Shown: positions 1 to 11,016 of the stretch, in pieces
How positions within the stretch are numbered: the stretch's first letter is position 1
Layout of the letters: every line of letters starts with the position of its first letter
Assembly (NCBI GenBank): GCA_009602735.1
Contig: WELA01000984.1
Coordinates: 348,671-412,670, forward strand
Direction: 5' to 3'
DNA: 64,000 nt
Source of the DNA: Mesotaenium endlicherianum
Taxonomy: Eukaryota; Streptophyta; Zygnematophyceae; Zygnematales; Mesotaeniaceae
The notes under the pieces: model-generated
What the model was told of the DNA's origin: nothing
Seen by the model: the letters and a program-made list of their open reading frames with translations, nothing else
Database searches by the model: none
Made by a program: the position numbers and the translations under genes

Positions 1-709
1 CCCCCCCCCCCCCCTCCTCGCACTCCTTCTCCACCCATCTGCTCCTGTTCCCTCCCCTCCCCTCCCCTTTCCTCCCCTTGCACCCCCACACCTGCCCCTC
101 GTTTCTTGATCCCTGTGCGAGGGCTGCTTAATTTCCAGGCGTGCTGAGGACTGCTAAGGTCCAACAGTCTCCCTCTCTGCCTGCCTGCGTGCCTGCCTCC
201 GACGCCTTCAGGGCAGCATGCGTTGCCATCAGCAAAGCAGGGGGGTAAGATCGACGACGAGACATGGCACGCACGGGCGACGGCCGCAATCTCGCATGCG
301 TTTGGGACGGGCTGGTGTTGTCTGGGGGAGACTTGCGGTGGAGCGGGGGGACCAAGAGGAGAGGGAAGCACGCAAGAGGTGGAAGCCGGGGTCGTGCAAC
401 TTCTTCCCTCACTGCTGGGCATCGTCGCCGGAGCCGGGCCCTACTCCGTGTCTCCTCAAGCCTCTCACACCATTTAATCCCTGAGAAAGAGCGCCAGAGA
501 CTTCACGCACGCAGGCTTGGATGTGGCGAGGGGTTGGAGCGCTGCTGGTGGGTGCTCTCGTTGGGAAGGAGGGCGGCCCGGTGGGGGCAATGCAGCAAGC
601 AGTGCCCTCAAGCCTGGGCGTCACCTATCTGTGCCGGGCAATGGGCCCGCACAAGGGGGAGGGGAGGGGCAGAGAGGGACACCACGAGGTGCAGTGGGTG
701 CCCCTGCAG
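1..709. other. 5' flank or intron of the ATXR5/6-like gene, no exon resolved
   Basis: The stretch opens with a run of C and is C- and G-rich. The N-terminal half of an ATXR5/6 protein (PHD finger, PIP-box region) should lie upstream of the SET exons, but I could not identify any of it here. The open frames in this stretch have no recognisable motif and look like products of GC-rich composition. The missing 5' exons may lie left of the window. Confidence 0.4.
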
Positions 710-1394
710 CGTACGGGGCTACCCTTGAAGTTTATGACGACAACCATCTCGCTTGCGAGTGAGAGAAGTCAAAGTATGTTGCTTGGCTGGTCTTATAGTC
801 AATGACACTTCCTTCCTCCCTCTCTCTGTCCCCCTTTCTCTTCCCCCCCCTCCCCCTCTGCCAACCCCTCCCTCTGCTCCTCTCACCTTTCCCCCTCTCG
901 CCCTCCGTCTCCCTCCTCTTGACCTCCCTCGCTCTCCCCTTCCCTCGCTCCCCCCTTCCCTCCCTCTCTCAGCCCGTAAGCGTGAGAGCGCGCGTGTGTG
1001 TGGCGCCTGACAGACACCTGTGCGTGGCCCTCGCCGTGGCAGGTTCGTTGTGGAGGCCGACGATCCGATTGCGGACCTGACCATCATCGCCGAGTACACG
1101 GGACAGGTGGAGCTCCTGGAGAGCCGCCAGAGGGAGCCCTGCGACGCCATGATGGGGCTGCTCTCCCCCGGCCCCTCCCACATGGAGCTCGTCATCTGCC
1201 CCGACCGCTACGCCAACATCGCCCGCTTCATCTCGGGCATCAACAACCACTCCAGGTACCTTCTTACGCGAGCGCCAGAGCAGAGTTTGTCTCACGGAGA
1301 GTCTCTCTCCCCCTCCCCCCCCCTTCCACTTTGCCAGGGGTGCGCACGAAACCGGGTTCCAGCGCCTGTGCCTGTGTTCGTGTGTGTGTGTGCG

Positions 1395-1466
<72 letters not shown>

Positions 1467-2486
1467 NGTGTGTGTGTGTGTATGTGTGCGCGTGTATGCG
1501 TGCGTGTGCTTATGAGTGTGCGTATGCTTGCGTGTGTGTGTCCGTGTAGTGCGTGTGTGTGTGTGTGCGTGCGCATGCGTGGATGTGTGCGTGTGCGCGC
1601 CTGCGCGTGTGCTTGTGATGCCGTCACTTCTGAGGGCTGTCATCGTTGCGGAGGGCAAGGTGCTGCCGCCACGCCTGCATCTTGCGCGAGGCTCTGGAAC
1701 GCTTGCTGGTTGCCTCCTTGCTAGGGGTCTGGGGTTAGGGGCGTGCTCTGGCTGAAAAGGCCAAAGGCGAGCTCGCATAGAGCCCTTGACCCGGCAGCGT
1801 GGTACGGGTGGCTGTCATGCTCCTCCTTGTCGCCTGCTTGGGTTCAGTGGGTCTCCCCTTCTCCTGGCAGCAGCTCCCAGCTGTTCCAGGAACTACACAT
1901 CGGGGCTACCTTGAGGTACCTTGAGCCCCCTTGCCTGCGATGTGTCGCTTTGGCCCGCACCAGCTCCGCACACTGGCACACGCACGCGCTGGCAGCAGCG
2001 GCTGTGGGGCTGCCCACACTCAGGCTTGCTTGCCAGACGGCTTCCTGGCGGGCATTGCCCATGTAGGCGGGGACTCTCTGATACAGGTAGGTGTCAGACA
2101 AACGTGACGTGCTCCCTGAGGTCCTACCAGACAAGGGAGAGAGACGAAGAGAGAGAGAGAGAGTGGAAGAGAGAGAGGGGGAGGTTTTGGGCTTGATCGA
2201 GTGTTGGGTGTGGGCTGGATGATAGTGGCAATGGTGGTTGAAAGCTCAGGAAGAGTGTGTGTTTGAGAATGCTGATGGTGGCTACGTGCGGAAGGGTGCG
2301 TGTACGTGCGTGCACGTGTGCTGCAGGGGTGCACGGAAGAAGATCAACGTGCGCAGCATCCGGTTCGACGTCAGCGGCGAGGCGCGGGCGCTCCTGGTGG
2401 CCGTGAGAGACATCCGGCGGGGCGAGCGCCTCTACTACGACTACAACGGCCTCGACCACGACTACCCCACCCACTACTTCGACTGA
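710..2486 (+). CDS. ATXR5/6: ATXR5/6-like histone H3K27 monomethyltransferase, 3' exons (SET domain)
   Basis: Three exons are visible: 710-758 (tentative), 1043-1255 and 2327-2486. The 1043 exon follows TGGCAG and encodes FVVEADDPIADLTIIAEYTG, then LVICPD, then NIARFISGINNHS. The last exon follows CTGCAG and encodes SIRFDVSGEARALLVA, GERLYYDYNG and the end DYPTHYFD. These are the plant ATXR5/ATXR6 SET signatures: GINNH is the cofactor-pocket motif, YYDYNG the catalytic end, and YPTHxF the family C-terminus. Phases agree: exon 1255 ends with AG and 2327 supplies G; exon 758 ends with GA and 1043 supplies G. The 710-758 exon reads LEVYDDNHLA, comparable to the VVFDPxEG segment before the SET domain, and is less certain. 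Known members monomethylate H3K27 in heterochromatin and restrain transposons and over-replication. The PHD/PIP half is not seen. The SET domain looks intact. Confidence 0.88.
816..972. repeat. Polypyrimidine (CT-rich) tract in intron
   Basis: Nearly unbroken C/T sequence with CCCTCTC-type runs lies in the intron before the first clear SET exon. It is low complexity and may help acceptor recognition at 1042, but it is much longer than needed. Confidence 0.7.
1378..1620. repeat. (GT)n microsatellite in the intron between the two SET exons
   Basis: A near-pure GT dinucleotide array, densest at about 1398-1490, decays into GTGTGC and GCGTGT variants up to about 1620. One undetermined base (N at 1467) falls inside the pure part, so the true length is uncertain. 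The array produces spurious Cys/Val-rich and His/Thr-rich open frames on the two strands. Confidence 0.95.
2136..2182. repeat. GA-rich tract in the last ATXR intron
   Basis: Imperfect (GA)n and GAGAGAG runs upstream of the last exon. Low-complexity DNA with no other signal seen. Confidence 0.7.
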
Positions 2487-3240
2487 ACCGGGATCGTTGC
2501 ACCCGTCAGCTTGCCAGCTCATCAGCTAGCCGGCTGGCCATGCTCATCAGCTAGTTGGCTAGCCAGCTCATCGGCAAGCCGGCTACCCAGCCCATCAGGT
2601 AGGCAGCTAGGCAGCTCATCGGCCAGGCTGCTAGCCAGCTGGCAACAGAGGCCACCGCTACTAGCCTAGCCTGTAGCGGCTGGTAGGCAGCAGTAGGCAG
2701 TAGGGAGTAGGCATAAGCAGTAGTAGGCTGTAGCGGCTAGCCTAGGCTTGTAGCTGGCTGTAGTCTTGTACACGCAGGCAAAGCCTATGCATGAGATGGA
2801 GGTACGCCAAGGTAGGCAAAGGTATGCCAAGGGCAGCAATGGTGCCGTTAGAGTCCCCCCCCCTAGCCTCCAGGTGCCAGGTGTCGCTTGCCAGGCGGCA
2901 GGTGTCGCTTGTCTTTCTTGATTTCATCATGCGAGTAGGCGGCTTAAATGTTCATGTGCTTGGCCCGTGCCGTACTCAGATTCGTGGGGTGCGGTGGCCC
3001 GCCCGTAGCTAGGGAGTGGCTGCCTTTTCCAGGGCAGCAAGGCCCCGCTGGAGTATGTAGATGGAGCAGCAGGGAGAAGCGCAAGGATCCGTTTTACTGA
3101 CCCTGGGTTCTCTTGGTTCGCCTGCCCTTCTAGCCCGGCCCTCGACAACGTCATTGTGATGTGTCAGGGGAAAATACGTTTGTAAATTTCGTTGCTCTCA
3201 AGGGACTGAAAGGAATCAATAAAAGTTGGCTTGTTTCTCT
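2487..3240 (+). other. ATXR5/6-like 3' UTR and flank with degenerate GCTAGCCAGCTCATC repeats
   Basis: After the stop at 2484-2486 comes a patch (about 2500-2770) of degenerate repeats built on GCTAGCCAGCTCATCGGC, which then change to GTAGGCAGTAG-type units. An AATAAA hexamer at 3218-3223, 732 bases after the stop, is a possible polyadenylation signal; a UTR of this length is plausible but unproven. No reading frame here is convincing. Confidence 0.45.
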
Positions 3241-4599
3241 GCTCTATCGCGGCCTTTTCTGGTCGCTGCTCTATGACGTGCTCTACACAAAACAACCCGA
3301 GGCATTTTTGCAAGCCTCTTAACCTTGCTAAATCTCCAGTGCAATGCATGTTCGGTCTGGAGCAGCCTTCTCCGGGAAGCGAGAGACTAATGTCCTCGGT
3401 CTTCATGCTGGTCCTCTTAATTCTTCGGAACAGCGATTGATGTTCATTCGTTGTGCATATGAGGCAAAAGCACCTAACATTGACAAGCTCACAGCTAGCT
3501 TAATTGTTGATTGAAAGGGACCAGTTACCTGGCGCTGCAAACATGAGCTGGTTCTTACGCGGAGGTGCCTAGCTCACTTTGTTTGTTTGATAAGAAAAAG
3601 CGCATCGACATTCCAAATGCATGTCTGGGAGGCATCACATTGGTAAAACTGCTCCGTTGGCAGCACTGGGCTGCATTTTCGCCGAAGGTGGTGGGAATTT
3701 GTCGCGTGGATGGCCACAATGTGTATCTTGCGCTCCACATTCATTCACAGGCTTGGTGGCGGCTTGCATTTTTATACAGGGCAAATCTTGTGTACATGTG
3801 CTTTTATGTTTCTTAAATACAGTGGTGTATTTCCTGGTTCAATAATGCCGGGCTTTGCTGATGCTCGTACACCTTGTGAGGTGCACTTGTTTGCTGCTTT
3901 CAATCAATGGTTCCGGAAGACTGGCGAGACCAACAGCACTGCATCATTAAGAGCCTTGCTAATAGAACAAGAGCTCCAAATTTCATCGCCCTAATTTACA
4001 AAGAGTTTGTATGAGGGGGTGGGAAAGAAAGGTACGGAAAAAATTAACCTGCCTAACCTGCCCTGTGAATTCCGACAAGAAAACGAAGGCAGCTAACCCT
4101 CAACGAGGACAATCCGACAGCCACAATCTTTACGTATATCTCATTTCTGAACTCTGTACAGACTCTAGAAGAAGCGGGAAGCAGGGAGAATCTACATTGC
4201 CAGCGAACTAACTATACAGTGGAACAGGGGAGTTCAACACGAGGTTGAACTTGCTCCTGGCCCCCTCCCCTTGGAGAACTTGTATTCACAATTTGCCGAA
4301 CAGAGACGAGGTGTGCCCTCCCTTACAGCCGCAGTGAGGGGCCCCCTCGGCTCTACGAGATGCACATTAGCCTACACTAGAGTGAACGCTGGAGATGGGA
4401 GGCCAGTGGGAAGTTTGTTCTTCAGAGACTTCTTCTCCAATGACAACCCCACCACCTCTCCAGCCTGTCGAAGTACACAGGAAGGGAAACAAGACACCGC
4501 TCAGACATGCTCATCCTGCAAGGCAAGCTCTACACTGGCCACTGGGAAGCAAGGCACAAAAAATACATCAGACAAAAAAAAAAAGTAAATATGAAGTCC
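3241..4599. other. Intergenic sequence between convergent host genes, nothing recognised
   Basis: Short open frames exist on both strands, but none shows a motif, repeat or splice pattern I can support. The stretch separates the ends of two convergently transcribed genes and probably contains the 3' UTR of the bromodomain gene. Confidence 0.4.
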
Positions 4600-7500
4600 T
4601 CAGCACTTAAGCATCCAACCGCCGGTAGATCTGGCAGGACAAGCAGCCAGGACACAGTCTGGCGTCTGCCGTGGTTGCTGCACGACCAGTGACGCGAAAA
4701 CAACAAGTGCGACGGGCACGGCACGCGCCCGACGGAAGTCGAGAGAGTGGGGGACTGAGGGGGGAGAGAGGGGCGTAAGCCAGGAGCGCACCTGTACAAG
4801 AGAGTCGAGCAGAGGGTACGACACGTCGCTTCGTCTACCAAAGTTGGATGAAATGCCAAACCTGGTGGTGGCACCACCAAAGAGGGCCCTCTCCTGCTCT
4901 GAGCTGCTGCCGCCACCCCCCGCCTCCCTCTGCCCCGATTTCACCTGGGACGTCCTGTCCCTCGACAGCCGGCAGTACATCTGGGAGCGCGAGGGCACAG
5001 GCTCCTCCACATCCACCACCTGGCGCTTCCCCCGCCGCTCGTCCTCTCCCTTTGCCGCCCCCGCCGCTCCCCCCCCGCTGCTGCCCTCGCCCCGTCGTCT
5101 GACGACCCCGTCTCTCTCAAAGGGCGCCTCGCTGGCGGAGGCTGACGCTGCGGCCAGGCAGTCCAGGCTGCTGACTGTGACCAGACACTCCAGGCGCGAC
5201 ATCTGCGCATGCTCAACTGGCTTTCCTGGACAGCAAGCAGCGGCGGTGGCGGCGGCGGCGGCGGCGTCTGCAGTGCTGATGGCAACGGCAGCTGTTGTGG
5301 TGGTGTCGGTAACGGCTGCAGCTGTTCTTTGCACTCCTCCTTCTGCGAACAGCTGTGCTGGCGCACCCTGCTCAACCGCAGGAGCCTCCGGGGCTGCAGC
5401 GCGCGCCACATGCATGCAGCCTGGACGGGCCTCAGGGGCGGCGCCACCTGCTGCGTCCCCCGCTGCAGCTACACCTGCCGGAGCCAAAGCTGGACCCGGA
5501 GCTGGAGCAGAAGCTGCAGCCAGAGGAGGAGCTTCTACATCCACCGCCAGAGCCTTTGTTACCTCCCCAGCCAAGGCCGGGGCCGCTGTAGAAGCAGCAG
5601 CAGCAGGAGCAGCAGGAGCAGCGCCCCCCTTGGCTGCTGGAGCTGCGACGGCAGGTCTTGTTTTAGCAGAAAGGCGGGCTTTCCTCTTCGCAGCCAGCTC
5701 CAAAAGAGTGGCCGGGGAGATGCCTGCGGTCCTCGCGCACCGCCCGCTGGGCTCGCTGCCGGCGCCGCACCTCTGCAGCCTTGCCATGTCATCGTCGTCA
5801 GCTGTACACGTGCTTGCCGCGCCCAGCTTGTTGTGCTCCTCCGGACAAGAGCACAAGCTTGGAGTTGCAGCAGCGGCAGCAGCAGCAGCAGCGACAGTGC
5901 GTGGCCTCTTGGCTGGAGGCTCAGAGCCACCATCAGAGGCTGCGGCTGCGCCAGGGCCCGCCGACAGATGCAGAGGAGATTCTGCAACACGAGGCTCGGG
6001 ACCCGGAGCGGGAGCCGGAGCTTCAGCAACGACGGCCGCAACTTCCGATAGCTTCTGCCGCTTTGCGCTCCGGTTGCTCTCAGGCTCAATTGCAGAAGGC
6101 TCGGCAACCTTGGCGGCGGTGGCAGGGGCAGGGACAGGAGTTGGAGCAGCCACCACAACCGCCTGCGCCTGTGCACCATTCTTGCTCCTAGTCTCAGCAG
6201 CGGCGAGCGGCCGGGCTCCAGGAGAGACAACTGGCGCCGAGGTCGACCTTGTCATGTTGTTCAAAGCTGCTGCCTTCACGCCCGCCCTCGCCGGGGGGGC
6301 CGACGCAGCACGCGCAAGAGCCGGGCCCTCCGAGACATTCTTCTCCTCCTCAGTGGGTGGCGGAGCCGAGGACGTGCCAGCTGTGCGGCTCGAGAGCGGC
6401 TCCCGTTGCACCATCTGCGCCACGACCTGCGGCTTTTTCTGCACCGCAGGTGGCGGCTGAGTCCTCCCGCTGCCATCGCTCTTGCCAGCAACACCGCCCG
6501 CCCGCTTCTTCAAAGGGCCCTCGGCAGCAGTCACTCCCTGGCCCTGGAGTGCCGGATGACAGGTGGCACCGTCTGCCGCGAAACGAGCGGGGAGGACTCC
6601 AGCAGCCTTGAACTTGTCAGCGGATCGGATCCAGCTGTAGCCGACGCAGCGGCTTGCTGTGCTCTTTTTGTCGTCGTCATCGCTGTTGCTGTCCTCCACT
6701 TTGCCTGCACCTGAGCCAGCACCAGGGGCAAGCCGGTCCCCCATGGCTCCGCCCACAATGGCACTTACGCCCTCTGGTCTACCACAGGGCCTGTCAGCAG
6801 AGGCAGGCACCCTTGGGGCCGCTTCGACTTGGGTTGCGGCTGCTGGAGCTGCAGTGGCTACTGCCGACAGTCCTGCGAGAGCAAGACCATCTAGGGCATT
6901 CTTTCCCGCCCTTGAAGCGCTCGTCTCCTCAAGAGGCGTGAGGTCGTTAAGAATGGGCCCAGGTTGTTGGCAAGTGGCAGTCGCATTCTCCGGTTCGAGG
7001 TCCGATGTTGGCAGCGCACTGGCAGCTGCTGGAGCCGCTGTTGTCGTCGCGGCAGGTGTCGCGGCGCACGCAGCGTTTTGAGGGGTGTCAGCAGCCGCTG
7101 CAAGCACGCTTAGGAGCCCGTTATTGGCGCTGCTGCTCCTGGGGGGGTCCTCCGGCTCCCCACCAGCTGGGGCTACTCTGCGGGCGACGTGTGCCTTCGC
7201 ACCTTTAGAAGCTGTAGCGGCAGATCTGGCAAGGCCGCTGAGGCCCCTGGCGGCGACTTCTTCGGGGGAAGGGCGAGAAGGCCGAGGCCTCCAGGCCCCA
7301 GTGAAGGGCTTGTCAGTCCTGGCACAGCACTCGCCTCTTCCCTCCTCCGCACCACCTGCCTCCTCTTCCTCCACCTCCACCACCTCCACCTTCTCCTTCC
7401 TCTCCTGGTCCTCCACCAGAGGGCAGCAGTCATCGGCCCGCCGCGCACCCCCCATGGCGTGGAAACTGGAGACCTGTTCCGAGCGCATGCTCGTCACCTT

Positions 7501-10500
7501 CTTCCCCCTCACCCTCCCCCGCGCCCTCTCCGCCGCCGAGCGGCTGCTGCCAGGTGTCGGCTTCGCAGCGGCCGCCGCCTCCTTCTCGGCCCTCTCGAGC
7601 GCCCTCTTTTTGCGCAGCCCGTGTTTCCTGGGCCAGCACTTGTCCAGCTCCAAGACAAAGTCCTGCTCGATGTTGAACACCTCCCCGGCAGCGTTCAGCT
7701 CCAAGCCCGTGCTGGAGGGTTTAAGCATGGACAGCATGGTCCCCGTGACCGCCACCATATCCTCGTCATCATCGCGCTGGTGCAGGGTTTCGGACTTAAA
7801 GTCAACTCCCTCTCCCGAGCCCAACAGCAGCCTAGTCCCGCGCTCAGGAGCGCACCCAAGCTGAGGCCCAGCTCCCACCTCACGCTCGCGCTCAGGCACA
7901 GGCTCAGATGGCCTTGACATAGCAGGCTGAGCCGATTCAAGCTCCTCAATGTCACTCACCGGGGGGCTTGTGTGAACAATCTCCTGCCTCACCACCAAAA
8001 TTGTTCTGGACGCTCCATTTTCCCCGTCTGCTCCAACCCCCACCACCTCCCCGGCCCCCGCTGCCGCGCACGAACCGTCCCCGTCCATCCCCTTCTCCAT
8101 CAGGTCCTCCTCTTCTCCGGTCAGGTCCACCAACTCTGCAAGACCTCGTAGGGCCCCTGTTCCTGGAGCTGGCACCGGCGGCGCTCCTCCGTCCTCGACA
8201 GCCTCCTCGCCCTCTCCGTCGCCCTCATCCATGACGACAGCAGCGGCAGCGGCGGCTGCAGCGGCGGCCGCAAAGCAGCGGCGTCTGAGGGCCTTGCGAG
8301 ACCGCGGGCGGGAAGTTGTCACAACTGCATTCTCGCTGCTAGGCAGGAACACCATCTTCACCCCCGCCCCTGATCCGGACCCAGATCCAGGCCCCAACCC
8401 CGACCCAGCCACGTCATTTGCAGCGGCGGCGGCGGCAGACTCCCTCCGCCGCTTGCCTGGGTGCATGACAGCTGCCGACGCAGACGCCGACATTGACGCT
8501 GCTGCTACCGCTGCAGCAGCCACACGATGCAGATTGTCGTGCCCGCGCCCTATCTTCTTGTGGCGCGGCAGCAGGCCCCTGGAGGATAAGGCCAGCGCCG
8601 CCGAGAGGAGCGGCTGGTCCGGGTCGCTGTCGGCCCTGTGCGGCACCGCCACCGGCTCAGTGGCGGCAATGTTGTACAGAGCCACGTCGTCCTCAAACAT
8701 TCTCCACAGCGTCATGGCCTGTTGCTGCATTCCCAACCAGATGACACCCACTGCCCCCTCTGAGCAATCTCACTCCAGGAGGTACATGCAGGAGGGATTC
8801 TTCCTGTAGGGCATGATGAATCTCAACGACATCGATGATAGAAGCAGCTGCTAGACTGGACGTGCAATCTCACCAAGACAAGAAATGGGCGGACGGCATC
8901 TGGAAAACAAACCCATCAGCGATACGGGTGGCATCATCACCACTCACTCCAGAGTGCACCACCAAATCATACAAGAAAAGAACCACGGGCGGGAGGTCAT
9001 TGTGGTGGTTGCACAGATGGAGATGCGAGAGGGGACAGGTGCTCAGTAGGTGCGCGCAGGAACGGGCTCCACCAGTTGAAACCTCAGCAACTAATTAACA
9101 CTCGGTCTCAAGGAAGAAGAAAAAGTGCTGGACATGAGAATCACCCAGCCAAACAACTGACAGGTGTGCAGCTTCTTTCTTCAACCAAACTCAGGCGATC
9201 GCTGGAAACCCCAGACAAATTGTAGGTAAGGTCATTCTAAATCTAGCATAGGGTTTCGGGCCTGACCTTCAAACACTTCATGCTCTGCTAGAGGCGCCAT
9301 GATATGCTATGTCTGTGATATTGAAGACACCCAGGAGTGGACAATACAGAGCGGAAGGTAGGAGAGAAGCTGACCTGCAGAGGGCTGTCAGGACGCGCAC
9401 ACATGGCGCCATTCTTCAGCACCGTGCGCACATCGTCAGCGAACAGCACTGAATGTGTGTACTCTCCGCAGCTTAACCTAGCCTGTAAGGATGTCCACAT
9501 GTCCAACAGGCCTCCTTGTACACGTGTCATACTTCTCTTTCATCTTGCAAGACTACAACCTGCTGCTACATGCAGAGATCTGCTACACCCGGTTGAGAAT
9601 GCTCCATGCTTGACATGCTGTTCAGTACTCTCCAGAACAACGGCTTTGAGAATGTGTGTGAATGTGCGTCAAGATTGAAATATTCCAATTGAAAAGCATG
9701 AGCATGTGAAAAATACACCAAGACATTGCACGCTTCAACCAAACACCGACCCACCTGTACAAGTCCGAGGTCAATGGGGGTATGGACGAGCTCCTGGTAC
9801 AGCTCCCCTGCTTCTTCTGGCCACTGTGACTTTGCCACCGCCTGGTTGAAGAGATGCCCAAACCTGACCACAGAACATTATGAAGGCTAAATAATTACTC
9901 CAAGAGAAACCCTAGACTCTTCCCACTCCACAACCAGGTCGTAACAAACAGAAAATGGCTTGGGAATAGAGAAAGATACGTTTGACCTTGAGGCTTGTAA
10001 GTGACACATGCAGACGGAAGTCAAGTCAAGAAGAAACATATAGCTTCTTAAAGTTTGAGTCTAATTTCTGTCCAGCCCACAGAGTGAAGTACCAACCACG
10101 ACACCATGCTCAAGTATGACTGCAACCTGATGCTGCAGTCAAGGAAAATAGCATAAGGTCACATGCTTGTCTACAGGATGTCAGATTGATAAGTTCGTCT
10201 CTTGCCCTGTCATGAAGCAGCTCTGACCGTGAGGAGTGAAAAACCTTGGAAGGTGGGCTCTCTAGGGTGACACTTAGCGATGCTCATGAGGCCAGTTTGA
10301 GTTCATCAGTGCCCAAATATTATGACAAGGCGAGAAGGTATTAATGTCTGAACCAGCCTCAGATACAACCAGGCATACGGGACAATGAGCAAAAAGAGAT
10401 GCCCGCCACTATCATGCCAAGCGATTGTCCACAGAGAGATTCTCATTGTTATATCCTTTCTTTGGTTCGCACAAAATTTCTACGTATCACTTGCAAAGGT

Positions 10501-11016
10501 GGCCTCGCGAAGATTGTGATCTTTAGTTGGATAAACTACTAGCCAATATAGGATGTTGGTTTTGCGTGTATCTTACTCATGGTTTCTGAGACGAAGAAGG
10601 ACGATAGCGCAAGAAGATAAGTCAAGGGTTGAAACAGCAGGCACTTGTTGAGCACCCCTAGTGGTCCGCTTACGCTTCAGGTTGGATATAAGGGCGATGT
10701 CCTGTCCCACACAGCAGATTCAGCATGCATGTTACCCACAGCATCTTGAGGCATTATCTGCAAACTGAAGGAGGTGGCTCAAGCCTCAGTTGCATGAGCA
10801 TGGGTATACCTCAAAGGAAAGCAATCAATTATTTGGCTTTATAGCACCAATATAAGAACAGACTTAAACAGTGATGTGTCTGGCACGCAAAACTGAAAGG
10901 AAAAGGCAAACTCATACCTGCTCAATCTCATGAAGGTGAAGAGCGAGTTTAAAAAAAGGGCGTTTGTAGGGCAGCCGAAATCTAACAGGAGGAGGTGATG
11001 ACTGCCTATACGGCAT
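4600..11016 (-). CDS. GTE: GTE/BET-type bromodomain protein with a giant low-complexity last exon
   Basis: Five exons on the minus strand, inferred from splice sites and matching phases: 11016-10918 (ATG, upstream in-frame TAA), 10701-10577, 9863-9755, 9482-9375 and 8724 to a TGA at 4602-4600. The last exon could instead stop at 4794, where CTTGTACAG is followed by GTGCGC. The product is about 1,500 residues. Residues about 64-160 form a bromodomain spread over four exons: CAIVLLRL helix, HLFN, WPEEAGELYQELV, PIDLGLV, GEY, FADDVRTVLKNG, SPLQ and AMTLWRMFED. From memory it aligns without gaps to plant GTE and animal BRD4. The YN acetyl-lysine contact reads CA (Ala about 140). The rest is Ala/Ser/Pro/Glu-rich, with acidic runs and basic nuclear-signal candidates (KRKR in exon 2, AKRQK and PAKRPR in the last exon). 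I saw no ET domain. It probably acts in the nucleus; its ability to read acetyl-lysine is doubtful. Confidence 0.8.

Noticed and set aside
200-260. A small upstream ATXR exon ending at GGGG|GTAAGATC
   Set aside because: The splice site is plausible, but none of the three frames gives a recognisable ATXR5/6 segment.
969-1778. Long His/Thr-rich and Cys/Val-rich frames over the GT array
   Set aside because: Pure translation of a dinucleotide repeat, and they overlap the SET exon on the wrong strand or run into its intron.
4844-6460. A 538-residue open frame on the plus strand, opposite the bromodomain gene's last exon
   Set aside because: It is the antisense shadow of GC-rich coding sequence. 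The minus strand has a longer frame joined in phase to bromodomain exons.
10720-10770. A possible extra bromodomain-gene exon ending at CTGTGG|GTAAC
   Set aside because: Its phase cannot join the exon starting at 10701, and the intron left between would be too short.
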